Assembly: GCA_041390685.1 (NCBI GenBank)
Contig: JAWKPL010000001.1
Location: 744,001 to 808,000, forward strand
Length of the DNA stretch: 64,000 bases
Source of the DNA: JAIBBD01 sp041390685
GTDB lineage: Bacteria > Chloroflexota > Dehalococcoidia > UBA2979
Direction of reading: 5' to 3'
Shown: one piece after another, positions 8,363-15,071 of the stretch
Position numbering within the stretch: the first letter of the stretch is position 1
How the letters are laid out: every line of letters starts with the position of its first letter
Position numbers and translations under genes: made by a program
Notes under the pieces: generated by a model
The model's database searches: none
What the model saw: only the letters and a program-made list of their open reading frames with translations
Told to the model about the DNA's origin: nothing

Positions 8363-9318
8363 GAGGCGGCTCGTCCCGTGGCGGCGGGTCGGGCGGGGGC
8401 GTCCTGCGCCCCGTCCTGTGCGTGGTAGTAGCGGATGAAGAGGTCCTCGAGCGTCGGCTCGCGGGAAATGAGGCGCTCCACGTGGTACCTCGCGAGCCAC
8501 TTCACAAGGCCGTCCATCCCCTCGTCGTGGGATTCGAAGACGAGCCGCGCGCCGTCGTGCTCCAGCAGGCGGACGGTGGCGGGCAGCGTCGCCGTCGCGG
8601 CGTCCTCGAGCGGGCGGTCGAGGATGACCTCGACGCGCAGGGGGGCCAGGCGGCGCTGCTCGGCGAGATCGAAGGTGTCGACTACGCGGCCGTCGCGGAG
8701 GATGGTCGCGCGGGAGCAGACGGCCTCCACCTCGGCGAGGATGTGCGAGGAGAAGAAGACCGTGCGGCCCTCGGCGGCGACGTCGCGGAGGATGCCCTCG
8801 ACCTCCTCCTGCACGAGCGGGTCGAGGCCGGTCGTGGGCTCGTCGAGGATGAGCAGCGGCGCGCGCGTGCTGAGCGCCTGCACGAGGCCGACCTTCTGGC
8901 GGTTGCCGCGCGAGAGGTCGCGCACGTGCCTCGTGGGGTCGAGCTGGAGGCGGCGCACGAGGCCGTCGACGTAGGGGCGGTCGAGGGGCTGGCGGCGCAC
9001 GGCGGCAGCGTAGGCGAAGACCTCGGCGGCGGTCATGCCGTTCGGGTAGGTGGGGTCGCTGGGGAGGTAGCCGACGCTGCGGCGCGCCTCGACGGCGGCG
9101 CGCTGGCAGTCGACGCCGAAGACGGCGATGCGGCCCGCCGTGGGACGGATGAGGTCGAGGATGAGGCGGATGGCGGTGCTCTTGCCGGCGCCGTTGGGAC
9201 CGAGGAAGCCGAAGATCTCGCCCCGCTCCACGCGCACGTCGATGCCGCGCAGCGCCTCGACGTCGCCGTAACGCTTCGTGAGGCCTTCGATGAGCAGCGC
9301 GGGCGTCGAGGCGTCCAT
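8359..9318 (-). CDS. ABC transporter ATP-binding protein
   Basis: This 319-residue ATPase has Walker A GPNGAGKST, an ABC signature reading LSRGNRQKV, Walker B LLILDEPTTGLDP and the switch His in FFSSHILAEVE. The C-terminal 80 residues resemble the DrrA/CcmA-type extension of ABC-2 exporters. It drives the permease encoded immediately downstream at 7538-8362 through a 4-base overlap. The signature Ser-Gly-Gly is partly changed (SRGN), which is common in this subfamily. Confidence 0.92.
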   Translation of the reverse strand: MDASTPALLIEGLTKRYGDVEALRGIDVRVERGEIFGFLGPNGAGKSTAIRLILDLIRPTAGRIAVFGVDCQRAAVEARRSVGYLPSDPTYPNGMTAAEVFAYAAAVRRQPLDRPYVDGLVRRLQLDPTRHVRDLSRGNRQKVGLVQALSTRAPLLILDEPTTGLDPLVQEEVEGILRDVAAEGRTVFFSSHILAEVEAVCSRATILRDGRVVDTFDLAEQRRLAPLRVEVILDRPLEDAATATLPATVRLLEHDGARLVFESHDEGMDGLVKWLARYHVERLISREPTLEDLFIRYYHAQDGAQDAPARPAATGRAAS

Positions 9319-9406
9319 CGTCCGAGGGTAGCAGGGCCCTCGGCGGTCAGGCAGGGGACGTTCGGCCCGCCGTGGAGGTGCCGGGCGGGCCTCGGTCGTC
9401 GCGGGG

Positions 9407-9931
9407 CTAGATGCCGATGGCCTGGCGGATCTTGTTGACCTGGTTCACGTGGTCGACCTCGTGGACGCGGAAGAAGACGTACCAGGCCTTGCAGTGGAGG
9501 TCGCCGAAGAACGCGTGCGCGGCCATGGGATCGAGGGGCGGGTCGACGGGCATCTTCGCGGGCAGCGCGACCATGTCGAGGGTGTTCGCGAGGAGCAGCG
9601 AGCGCAGCTCGCTGAGCGGACGGGGGTGCTCCGGGCGCGGGGGCTCCTCGTAGACGCCCGCCTGCGACTCCCCGAGCGCGAGGCGCTGGACGTGCCGCAG
9701 CGTGGACTGCGCGACGTTGACGGCGTGGTCCATCGCCTCGCGGATGGTCCACTCATCGACATCGACGCGCACGTCCGCCTGCTCGTCGGTGACGCCGTCG
9801 AGGGCCTGCAGCAGCTGCACCCGCGTCTCGAGGATGCGCGGCAGGATCTCGAACCAGCCGTACTTCTCCCCTTGCGCGAGCAGGTAGCCGCGGATGCGCT
9901 GCTGGTCCTCGGTGAGCTCGCGGGTGGTCAT
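9407..9931 (-). CDS. DinB-family protein
   Basis: This 174-residue four-helix-bundle protein belongs to the DinB/YfiT superfamily of putative metal-dependent enzymes, which includes bacillithiol and mycothiol S-transferases. The family pattern shows as WTIREAMDHAVNVA near residue 65, where the His is the first metal ligand, and a C-terminal FRVHEVDHVNQVNKI with two His. The N-terminal helix carries the characteristic LLQALDGVTDEQADV. The actual thiol or substrate is unknown. It stands alone, about 90 bases from the ABC transporter. Confidence 0.8.
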   Translation of the reverse strand: MTTRELTEDQQRIRGYLLAQGEKYGWFEILPRILETRVQLLQALDGVTDEQADVRVDVDEWTIREAMDHAVNVAQSTLRHVQRLALGESQAGVYEEPPRPEHPRPLSELRSLLLANTLDMVALPAKMPVDPPLDPMAAHAFFGDLHCKAWYVFFRVHEVDHVNQVNKIRQAIGI

Positions 9932-9979
9932 CGGTGCCTCCTTGTGTGCAGTGGGGAGTGTAGCGGGTTGGGGCGGGAG

Positions 9980-10390
9980 TCATCCTCCCGGCGGTCGACG
10001 TAGCTCTCGTAACACTCGATCTAGCGACTGTTGGATCCGACACTCCCAGACCGTAAACACGCGCCAGCCTGCGGACCGCAGCCGCCGGGCGACGCGACGG
10101 TCACGCGACCGGTTACGTGAGATCTTCGCCGTCCAGTACTCCCTGTTTGTGCTGGGCATGCGGGAACGCTTACACCCGTGCCAGTGCCAGAAGCATCCAT
10201 GAACGAAGATGACGGCCCGTGTCTGATCCAGGACGATATCCGGAGAACCTTCGATCTCCGACACGTTTGCTCGAAAAGGTATTTGCTCCGCTGCCAAGCG
10301 TTGAGCGACCAGACGTTCAGGCCGCGTGTCGCTCGAATGAACATTGGCCATGATCTGGCTGCGAGTGGCCGGATCAACGGTATCGGTCAC
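9980..10390 (-). CDS. vsr: Very-short-patch-repair endonuclease (Vsr)
   Basis: This 136-residue Vsr nicks DNA 5' of T in T:G mismatches that arise when 5-methylcytosine deaminates. All functional residues known from E. coli Vsr fall at the same numbers: Asp51 (SPDIV), His64 and His69 (FVHGCFWHWH), and the structural zinc ligands His71, Cys73, Asp97 and Cys117 (VWEC). Its ATG overlaps the stop of the upstream endonuclease gene by four bases, so it is the last gene of a methyltransferase-endonuclease-Vsr operon and presumably protects the methylated site from C-to-T decay. Codon use is less GC-rich than in flanking genes. Confidence 0.95.
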   Translation of the reverse strand: MTDTVDPATRSQIMANVHSSDTRPERLVAQRLAAEQIPFRANVSEIEGSPDIVLDQTRAVIFVHGCFWHWHGCKRSRMPSTNREYWTAKISRNRSRDRRVARRLRSAGWRVFTVWECRIQQSLDRVLRELRRPPGG

Positions 10391-11400
10391 CCGCTGCTCA
10401 ACCCTTTGGGAATCTCAATCTGCAGAGATGCATCCGGCTCTACCGCCGCAATGCGCTCGTTGTACCGCCGCAACAGGTCACTTATTGTGCTGGGGTAGAT
10501 CGCTGAGTCAAATTCCGAGATTTCGTCAACATTCTGTCCGACAAACGACTCGATTGTCGTTACCGTCACGTAGTCGGACAAGTCGTTTGTCGCAACGAGC
10601 TGCTTCGCACCCTCCCGGGTGCCTTCAGTCACGATGACTACAACGCGTAAGCCGTCTCGTACATTAGAGCGACACTTCTCCATGAGAGGCTGTCCTGGTG
10701 CCACGGTGACATGCAGCGCAGACTGGCCGATCTGAAAATCCCCTGACCGGCCGGTCTGGGCGTCTGCAGTGCTGTAACTATGAATCGGAAACTGGTGTCC
10801 AGGAAACCGCAGAGAGAGCTTTGCCCCAACGAGATGCTGGGCCACGATACCTCGTCGATCTCCCGCAGCTTCGAGTATTCCCTGGATGTTCCGGTGTGCG
10901 GACCACGAGGAGTTGATATCGGGGGACAGTCGCTGACGCTGGTAATACGACTGGATCGGGTGCGCCACCAACCATTCTTGCCCAGCGTTGGCTATCCTCG
11001 AGCGCTCATCGGCCGTCAAGTCACCGCCCGGCTCCACCAGATCATTGAGGATACTGGCAAGATTCCGGGCAGACGAGGCGGTCCCTCTGCTGGTGCGTCC
11101 GGATTCGGTTCCCACGGGTCGAGCGGATGGAAGGAATCTACGAATAATCTCCAGCGCACGAGCGCCTGAGAGTCCCCTGACCTGAGAACCTCCTGGAGTC
11201 AGGTAGTCCGACTCCTCCAGCGGACACTTATTGCGGAAGTACTCCAGTACCATCAGGCCAGCGTTTGCCACACCGAGCGTCGAACGACCGCGATTCGCAA
11301 GGAACCACTTCTCCACCAACTCGCGGACTTCGCTGGGAGGTGTCAGGAGCTCATCACCCGGTTCACGGCGAAAGATGGCAGGCAGGACCGCAAGACCCAT
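10387..11400 (-). CDS. DUF4928-like protein, probable type II restriction endonuclease
   Basis: This protein of about 337 residues lies between a cytosine-5 methyltransferase and Vsr. It resembles the DUF4928 family, usually found next to such methyltransferases. A likely PD-(D/E)XK-type core is visible: Lys in VGAKLSLRF, then SGDFQIGQSALHVTV, where Asp and the His-Val-Thr strand would supply the metal site, followed by MEKCRSNVRDGLRVVVIVTEG. The start is uncertain: 11400 and 11418 are both possible and both overlap the methyltransferase end. The endonuclease role is inferred from context and motif; the recognition site is unknown. Confidence 0.65.
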   Translation of the reverse strand: MGLAVLPAIFRREPGDELLTPPSEVRELVEKWFLANRGRSTLGVANAGLMVLEYFRNKCPLEESDYLTPGGSQVRGLSGARALEIIRRFLPSARPVGTESGRTSRGTASSARNLASILNDLVEPGGDLTADERSRIANAGQEWLVAHPIQSYYQRQRLSPDINSSWSAHRNIQGILEAAGDRRGIVAQHLVGAKLSLRFPGHQFPIHSYSTADAQTGRSGDFQIGQSALHVTVAPGQPLMEKCRSNVRDGLRVVVIVTEGTREGAKQLVATNDLSDYVTVTTIESFVGQNVDEISEFDSAIYPSTISDLLRRYNERIAAVEPDASLQIEIPKGLSSG

Positions 11401-12500
11401 TCTACCGCCGGGACACATACCGCGTCGCCGAATCCGAAGAGAGCTTGATTTTCCGTCACGGTCGGCGGGATCCGGTAATCTGGCACACCCTGCAGACGTC
11501 CGTACTCACGGGAGGTCAGCCATCGGATTCGGAAGGTGCCCTTCCCTGCCTCAACTACTGCTTGTTTACTCGAACCGCCGCGCGCTGTGCGAAGGCATCC
11601 GGCAATCTCGTCAGCGCGGATTTCCCAAGTGGAACGCCCACTCCTCGTTCGCCTGTACGTTGTTGCCCAGGTTATCGTCGGGTTGGCGCGCATCTGCTCG
11701 AGACGCTCGGTGTTAAGGTCGCTGAGCGAGTCAGAAAAACGACGCATACGTTCGCCGTCCCACCAACGAGGATCCTCCGGGTCGAGGTGCTCGACAACGT
11801 CGGCGATCGACGTGGCACGCCATTCTGGTGCTCCATGCACTAGGGTAGCGACCGTTAAAGAGGGATACCGCGAGAGGAACTTCGCAACAGCCGCTGGTCG
11901 AATTGGGCTCGTGAATCCGTAGAGTGGACTTGCCGCAGGAGGGTGTAGTTGTGCGACGATGAACATGCGCCGACGGCTCTGGGGGACGAACCAAGCCGCG
12001 TCCACCAGAATAATGTCGCATGTATAACCCAGGCGATTGAGCCCGCTGATGGCAGATTCGAGATCAGCACCACCGTTGGAGGTCAGGAAGCCTGGCACAT
12101 TCTCGATAACCACGGTCGCGGGTCTGGCGCTGCCCATCTCCTCGAGAATCCGGATGAACTCCCAGTAGAGACTCGACTGCTCTCCGTCGAACCCTCGACG
12201 CCAGCCGGCAAGTGATAAGTCGGTACAAGGGAACGAGGCTGTGGCAATATCGATCGAGGGGATCGTGTTTCCCGAGAGGGTTCGTACGTCCGCTAGAAGG
12301 AAGTCATCATCACCGAAGTTCTCGACGTACATATCCCGCTTGAACGGCTCGATATCGTTCGCGAAGACGACCTCAATCCCAGACCGCGCCAGGGCCACGC
12401 GTACGAGCCCGATCCCAGCAAAGAACTCGGCGGCACGCAGGGGCAGCCGGGACCCGGCCTCTGCACATACATCGACATGGGCCAGAACCGACATGTTCAC
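11343..12500 (-). CDS. DNA (cytosine-5) methyltransferase
   Basis: This 385-residue m5C methyltransferase has all core motifs in order: I (AAEFFAGIGLVRVAL, about 23-37), IV with the catalytic Cys in SFPCTDLS (89-96), VI ENVPG (133-137), VIII QSRRRMF (174-180), a target-recognition region, IX (LTSREYGRLQGVP) and X (FGFGDAVCVPAVEWVL). It should methylate a cytosine within a short palindrome and protect it from the linked endonuclease. The GTG at 12498-12500 or the ATG two codons later is the start. A GGAGG lies about 20 bases upstream, unusually far. An 8-base-arm palindrome precedes the gene. Confidence 0.92.
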   Translation of the reverse strand: MNMSVLAHVDVCAEAGSRLPLRAAEFFAGIGLVRVALARSGIEVVFANDIEPFKRDMYVENFGDDDFLLADVRTLSGNTIPSIDIATASFPCTDLSLAGWRRGFDGEQSSLYWEFIRILEEMGSARPATVVIENVPGFLTSNGGADLESAISGLNRLGYTCDIILVDAAWFVPQSRRRMFIVAQLHPPAASPLYGFTSPIRPAAVAKFLSRYPSLTVATLVHGAPEWRATSIADVVEHLDPEDPRWWDGERMRRFSDSLSDLNTERLEQMRANPTITWATTYRRTRSGRSTWEIRADEIAGCLRTARGGSSKQAVVEAGKGTFRIRWLTSREYGRLQGVPDYRIPPTVTENQALFGFGDAVCVPAVEWVLRSCLPSFAVNRVMSS

Positions 12501-12526
12501 GCCTACGACCGGGGAGCCACCTCCTT

Positions 12527-12546
12527 ATTAGCACAGTCGTGCTAAT
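12527..12546. promoter_or_regulatory. Perfect palindromic operator upstream of the restriction-modification operon
   Basis: ATTAGCAC (12527-12534) and its exact reverse complement GTGCTAAT (12539-12546) are separated by four bases. The site lies 27 bases upstream of the methyltransferase start, where the leftward promoter should be. Many R-M systems control the endonuclease to methyltransferase ratio through such operators, bound by a C protein or the methyltransferase itself. No C-protein gene is visible here. The binding protein is unknown. Confidence 0.55.
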
Positions 12547-12614
12547 TCGTCGAGTGCCTCCCCTCACATTGACCCGCCGTACCCCCCGGGAGTACCATGG
12601 TCGCAGGTCAGTTT

Positions 12615-12629
12615 GCGTACTAAGTACGC
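12615..12629. promoter_or_regulatory. 15-base palindrome upstream of nadA
   Basis: GCGTACT-A-AGTACGC is a perfect inverted repeat with 7-base arms around a central A, ending 36 bases before the nadA GTG. Its position suits an operator or promoter-overlapping regulatory site, possibly for an NAD-responsive regulator. No known consensus could be matched. Confidence 0.35.
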
Positions 12630-12665
12630 TATCTGGTGCGGCGCTTACCCCGGAGGAGGCGACCT

Positions 12666-13874
12666 GTGGTCATCGAGCTGGGCAGGCGGCCGGCGCCTTC
12701 GGCGGCGCAGCTGCAGTGTGAGACGGACACCGGCATCGCGACGATCCCCCTCGTCGAGGAGGTGTCGTTCGGGTCGTGGCAGCGGGGCATCCCGGCGGAG
12801 TACCAGGGGCTGGGCGCCGAGGAGCTGACGGCGCGCATCCGGGCGGCGCGGGAGGCCCTCGGCAGCCGCGTGGTGATCCTCGGGCATCACTACCAGCGCG
12901 AGGACATCATCCAGTTCGCGGATGAGCGGGGCGACTCGTTCATGCTCGCGCAGTACGCGGCGGAGCGGCCGGAGTCGGAGTACATCGTCTTCTGCGGCGT
13001 GCACTTCATGGCGGAGGCGGCGGAGATCCTCTGCCAGCCGCACCAGCAGGTGATCCTGCCGAACCTCGAGGCGGGCTGCTCGATGGCGGACATGGCCTCC
13101 GACCCGGACGTGCGGTCGGCGTGGCGGGAGCTCGAGGCGTTCTTCGGGACGACCGAGGACATCATCCCCGTGACCTACATGAACTCGGCGGCCTCGCTGA
13201 AGGCGTTCTGCGGCGAGCACGGGGGCGTGGTCTGCACCTCCTCGAACGCCGGCAAGGTCCTCGAATGGGCCTTCGAGCGCGGAAAGCGGGTGTTCTTCTT
13301 CCCCGACCAGCACCTGGGGCGGAACACGGGCCACGCGATGGGGATCCCGCTCGAGGAGATGGTGCTGTGGAACTGGCGGCAGCCGGCGGGGCGCCTCGGC
13401 GGGGCCGACCCTGCGGCCCTCGAGCGCTCGCGCATCATCCTGTGGCAGGGGCACTGCTCGGTGCACCAGCGGTTCTCGCTGACGCAGATCGAGGCGGCCC
13501 GCGCCCAGTATCCCGACGTGCAGATCGTGGTGCACCCGGAGTGCCGCTACGACGTGGTGCAGGCCGCCGACGCGAACGGATCGACGGCGTTCATCGCGAA
13601 GTACGTGGCGAATGCGCCGGCGGGGTCGGTGATCGGGGTGGGGACGGAGATCAACCTCGTATCGCGGCTGGCGAAGGAGCACCCGGACAAGACGGTGTTC
13701 TGCCTCGACCCGGTGGTGTGCCCGTGCAGCACGATGTACCGCGTGCATCCGGCGTACCTCGCGTGGGTGATGGAGTCGCTGGTGCGTGGCGAGGTGGTGA
13801 ACCGCATCCAGATCCCGGAGGAGACGAAGCGGTACGCGCGCATCGCCCTCGAGCGGATGCTGGCGCTGAAGTAG
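12666..13874 (+). CDS. nadA: Quinolinate synthase
   Basis: NadA condenses iminoaspartate (from NadB) with dihydroxyacetone phosphate to quinolinate using a 4Fe-4S cluster, the second step of de novo NAD synthesis. The 402-residue protein shows ILGHHYQRED, VHFMAEAAEIL, LPNLEAGCSMADM, VCTSSNA, FFFPDQHLGRNT, GHCSVHQRF, VVHPECRYDV and VVCPCSTMY. Cysteines in the AGCSMAD, HPEC and CPC segments are the candidate cluster ligands. GGAGGAGG ends 7 bases before the GTG at 12666 and fixes this start. An N-terminal extension of about 70 residues precedes the catalytic core. Confidence 0.95.
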   Translation: MVIELGRRPAPSAAQLQCETDTGIATIPLVEEVSFGSWQRGIPAEYQGLGAEELTARIRAAREALGSRVVILGHHYQREDIIQFADERGDSFMLAQYAAERPESEYIVFCGVHFMAEAAEILCQPHQQVILPNLEAGCSMADMASDPDVRSAWRELEAFFGTTEDIIPVTYMNSAASLKAFCGEHGGVVCTSSNAGKVLEWAFERGKRVFFFPDQHLGRNTGHAMGIPLEEMVLWNWRQPAGRLGGADPAALERSRIILWQGHCSVHQRFSLTQIEAARAQYPDVQIVVHPECRYDVVQAADANGSTAFIAKYVANAPAGSVIGVGTEINLVSRLAKEHPDKTVFCLDPVVCPCSTMYRVHPAYLAWVMESLVRGEVVNRIQIPEETKRYARIALERMLALK

Positions 13875-13901
13875 CGCGGTTCGCGTCGGAGGTTGGTCGG
13901 C

Positions 13902-14111
13902 GTGGCTGACAAGATTACAGCATTTACAGGAACAACCTTGTTTGGACTTATCCTCCTCGGGCTGTTCGTTTGGTGGGTAATGAACGAAAAGGACAACGAG
14001 GCCGAGCGGCTAAGAGAGCAGAATAACCGGCTTGAATACCAGCACTGCCTGGACCTCAATCGAGAAATGCGGATGAACTTCGATTGTAGTCACTGGCTCG
14101 ACGGAAGGTGA
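13902..14111 (+). CDS. Small single-span membrane protein
   Basis: This 69-residue protein has one clear transmembrane helix (TLFGLILLGLFVWWVM, about 13-29) followed by a charged, probably coiled region (KDNEAERLREQNNRLEYQ) and a short polar tail containing two Cys. The GTG start at 13902 has GGAGG about 9 bases upstream. Codon use is noticeably more A/T-rich than in nadA and nadB, so it may be a recent arrival. I do not recognise the family. Its location between nadA and the macrodomain-like gene may be incidental. Confidence 0.55.
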   Translation: MADKITAFTGTTLFGLILLGLFVWWVMNEKDNEAERLREQNNRLEYQHCLDLNREMRMNFDCSHWLDGR

Positions 14112-14187
14112 TTGATCGCTCACCGCTCGTCTCCGGCGATCTGTGCAATCCTTCGTCGGAACGCTACGACAGAGGGAGCGCCTGTCA

Positions 14188-14601
14188 ATGGAGCGGCTGA
14201 CGAGCCTGCCCGCGGGGCACGTGTTCGTCTTCGGCAGCAACACCGAGGGGCGGCACGCCGGTGGTGCGGCGGCCGATGCGGTGCGGCACTTTGGGGCGGT
14301 GTGGGGGCAGGGCGTGGGATTGCAGGGGCAGTCGTACGCGATCCCGACGGTGGACTACACGCGCCGCGATGACCACCGTGTGCCGCTGGGCGCCATCGGA
14401 CGGCATGTCCTTGAGTTCCTGCGCTTTGCCTCGGAGCATCCGGAGCTGACGTTCCACGTGACGCCGGTCGGGTGCGGGATCGCGGGGTACCGCGTCGAGG
14501 ACATCGCGCCGTTGTTCCGGGCGGGCGAGGCGGAGCCTCGGAACGTCGTGTGGCCCGAGGAGTTCGTGACGTTCTGGCGTGAGCAGGAGGGCGGCGCATG
14601 A
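14188..14601 (+). CDS. Macrodomain-like protein (A1S_2505-type)
   Basis: This 137-residue protein begins HVFVFGSNTEGRHAGGAAADAVRHFGAVWGQGVGLQGQSYAIPTVD, the pattern of proteins often annotated as A1S_2505-type phage non-structural proteins. Their Gly-rich phosphate-binding loops resemble a macrodomain, which binds ADP-ribose. HVTPVGCGIAGYRVEDIAPLF matches the second conserved loop. The ATG at 14188 has AGGGAG upstream. Its place among NAD biosynthesis genes fits a role in ADP-ribose or NAD metabolite handling, but that is inference; no activity is established for this type. Confidence 0.6.
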   Translation: MERLTSLPAGHVFVFGSNTEGRHAGGAAADAVRHFGAVWGQGVGLQGQSYAIPTVDYTRRDDHRVPLGAIGRHVLEFLRFASEHPELTFHVTPVGCGIAGYRVEDIAPLFRAGEAEPRNVVWPEEFVTFWREQEGGA

Positions 14602-15071
14602 CCTCGCAGTCCACGAGCCCGGACGGCACGCCCCCGGCGTTTCGATTCGAGACGCGGCTGCCGCTGCGGCATACGGACAGTTTCGGCGGGACGCCGTTCG
14701 TGCATGGCGGGGTGCTGCTCGCGCTGACGGAGATCGCGCTCGACGCCTACGACGTCGAGGCGGGAGTGCCGAGCCATCGCGACGTCCTCCGCTTCCAGAC
14801 GCACACCGAGACGAGGTACCTGGCGCCGTTGCGCTGGGACGACGCGGCGATCGTGCGGCTGCGCGCCTCGGTGGCCGCACCTGGCCGCCTCACGTTCGAC
14901 TGCGAGGTCGCGGCGGCCTCGGACGGCCGGCTCGTGGCGCGGATGACCCACCGCTACGCGTACGTGAACGCGCAGACGGGACGCGCGGAGACGCCGCCCG
15001 ACTGGCCGGCGATCGTTGCGGCCATCGAGGCGTATGAGACCTCGGACCTGGGTCCTGGGGGTGGCGCGTGA
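14598..15071 (+). CDS. Hotdog-fold acyl-CoA thioesterase (4HBT-like)
   Basis: This 157-residue hotdog-fold protein contains the 4HBT pattern: RFETRLPLRHTDSFGGTPFVHGGVLLALTEIALDAYD, with Asp and His in the region used for catalysis or dimer-site binding, then TRYLAPLRWDDAAIVRLRA. It should hydrolyse an acyl-CoA or aroyl-CoA thioester; the substrate is unknown. The ATG overlaps the previous stop by four bases, and its own stop overlaps the nadB GTG, so it is translationally coupled to nadB. Confidence 0.78.
   Translation: MTSQSTSPDGTPPAFRFETRLPLRHTDSFGGTPFVHGGVLLALTEIALDAYDVEAGVPSHRDVLRFQTHTETRYLAPLRWDDAAIVRLRASVAAPGRLTFDCEVAAASDGRLVARMTHRYAYVNAQTGRAETPPDWPAIVAAIEAYETSDLGPGGGA

Noticed and set aside
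9364..9391. Hairpin GGCCCGCC/GGCGGGCC after the DinB-like gene
   Set aside because: A real 8-base inverted repeat, but with a 12-base loop and no T-run, and such GC repeats are frequent by chance here; not called a terminator.
8422..9438. 338-codon open frame antisense to the ABC ATPase
   Set aside because: Shadow of the ATPase gene; Asp/Glu/Gly/Arg-rich low-information product with no recognisable domain.
12527..12546. Second CIRCE element
   Set aside because: The arms share TTAGCAC/GTGCTAA with CIRCE, but the spacing is 4 bases instead of the 13 that separates those inner half-sites in CIRCE, so HrcA binding is unlikely; listed instead as an unassigned operator.
12645..13748. Long open frame (367 codons) antisense to nadA
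   Set aside because: Composition is the Arg/His/Leu-rich pattern produced by reading high-GC codons on the opposite strand; no motif, and nadA is unmistakable.
14188..14601. Prophage remnant, because of the A1S_2505-type protein
   Set aside because: No other phage gene, attachment repeat or integrase nearby; the gene is coupled to housekeeping neighbours.
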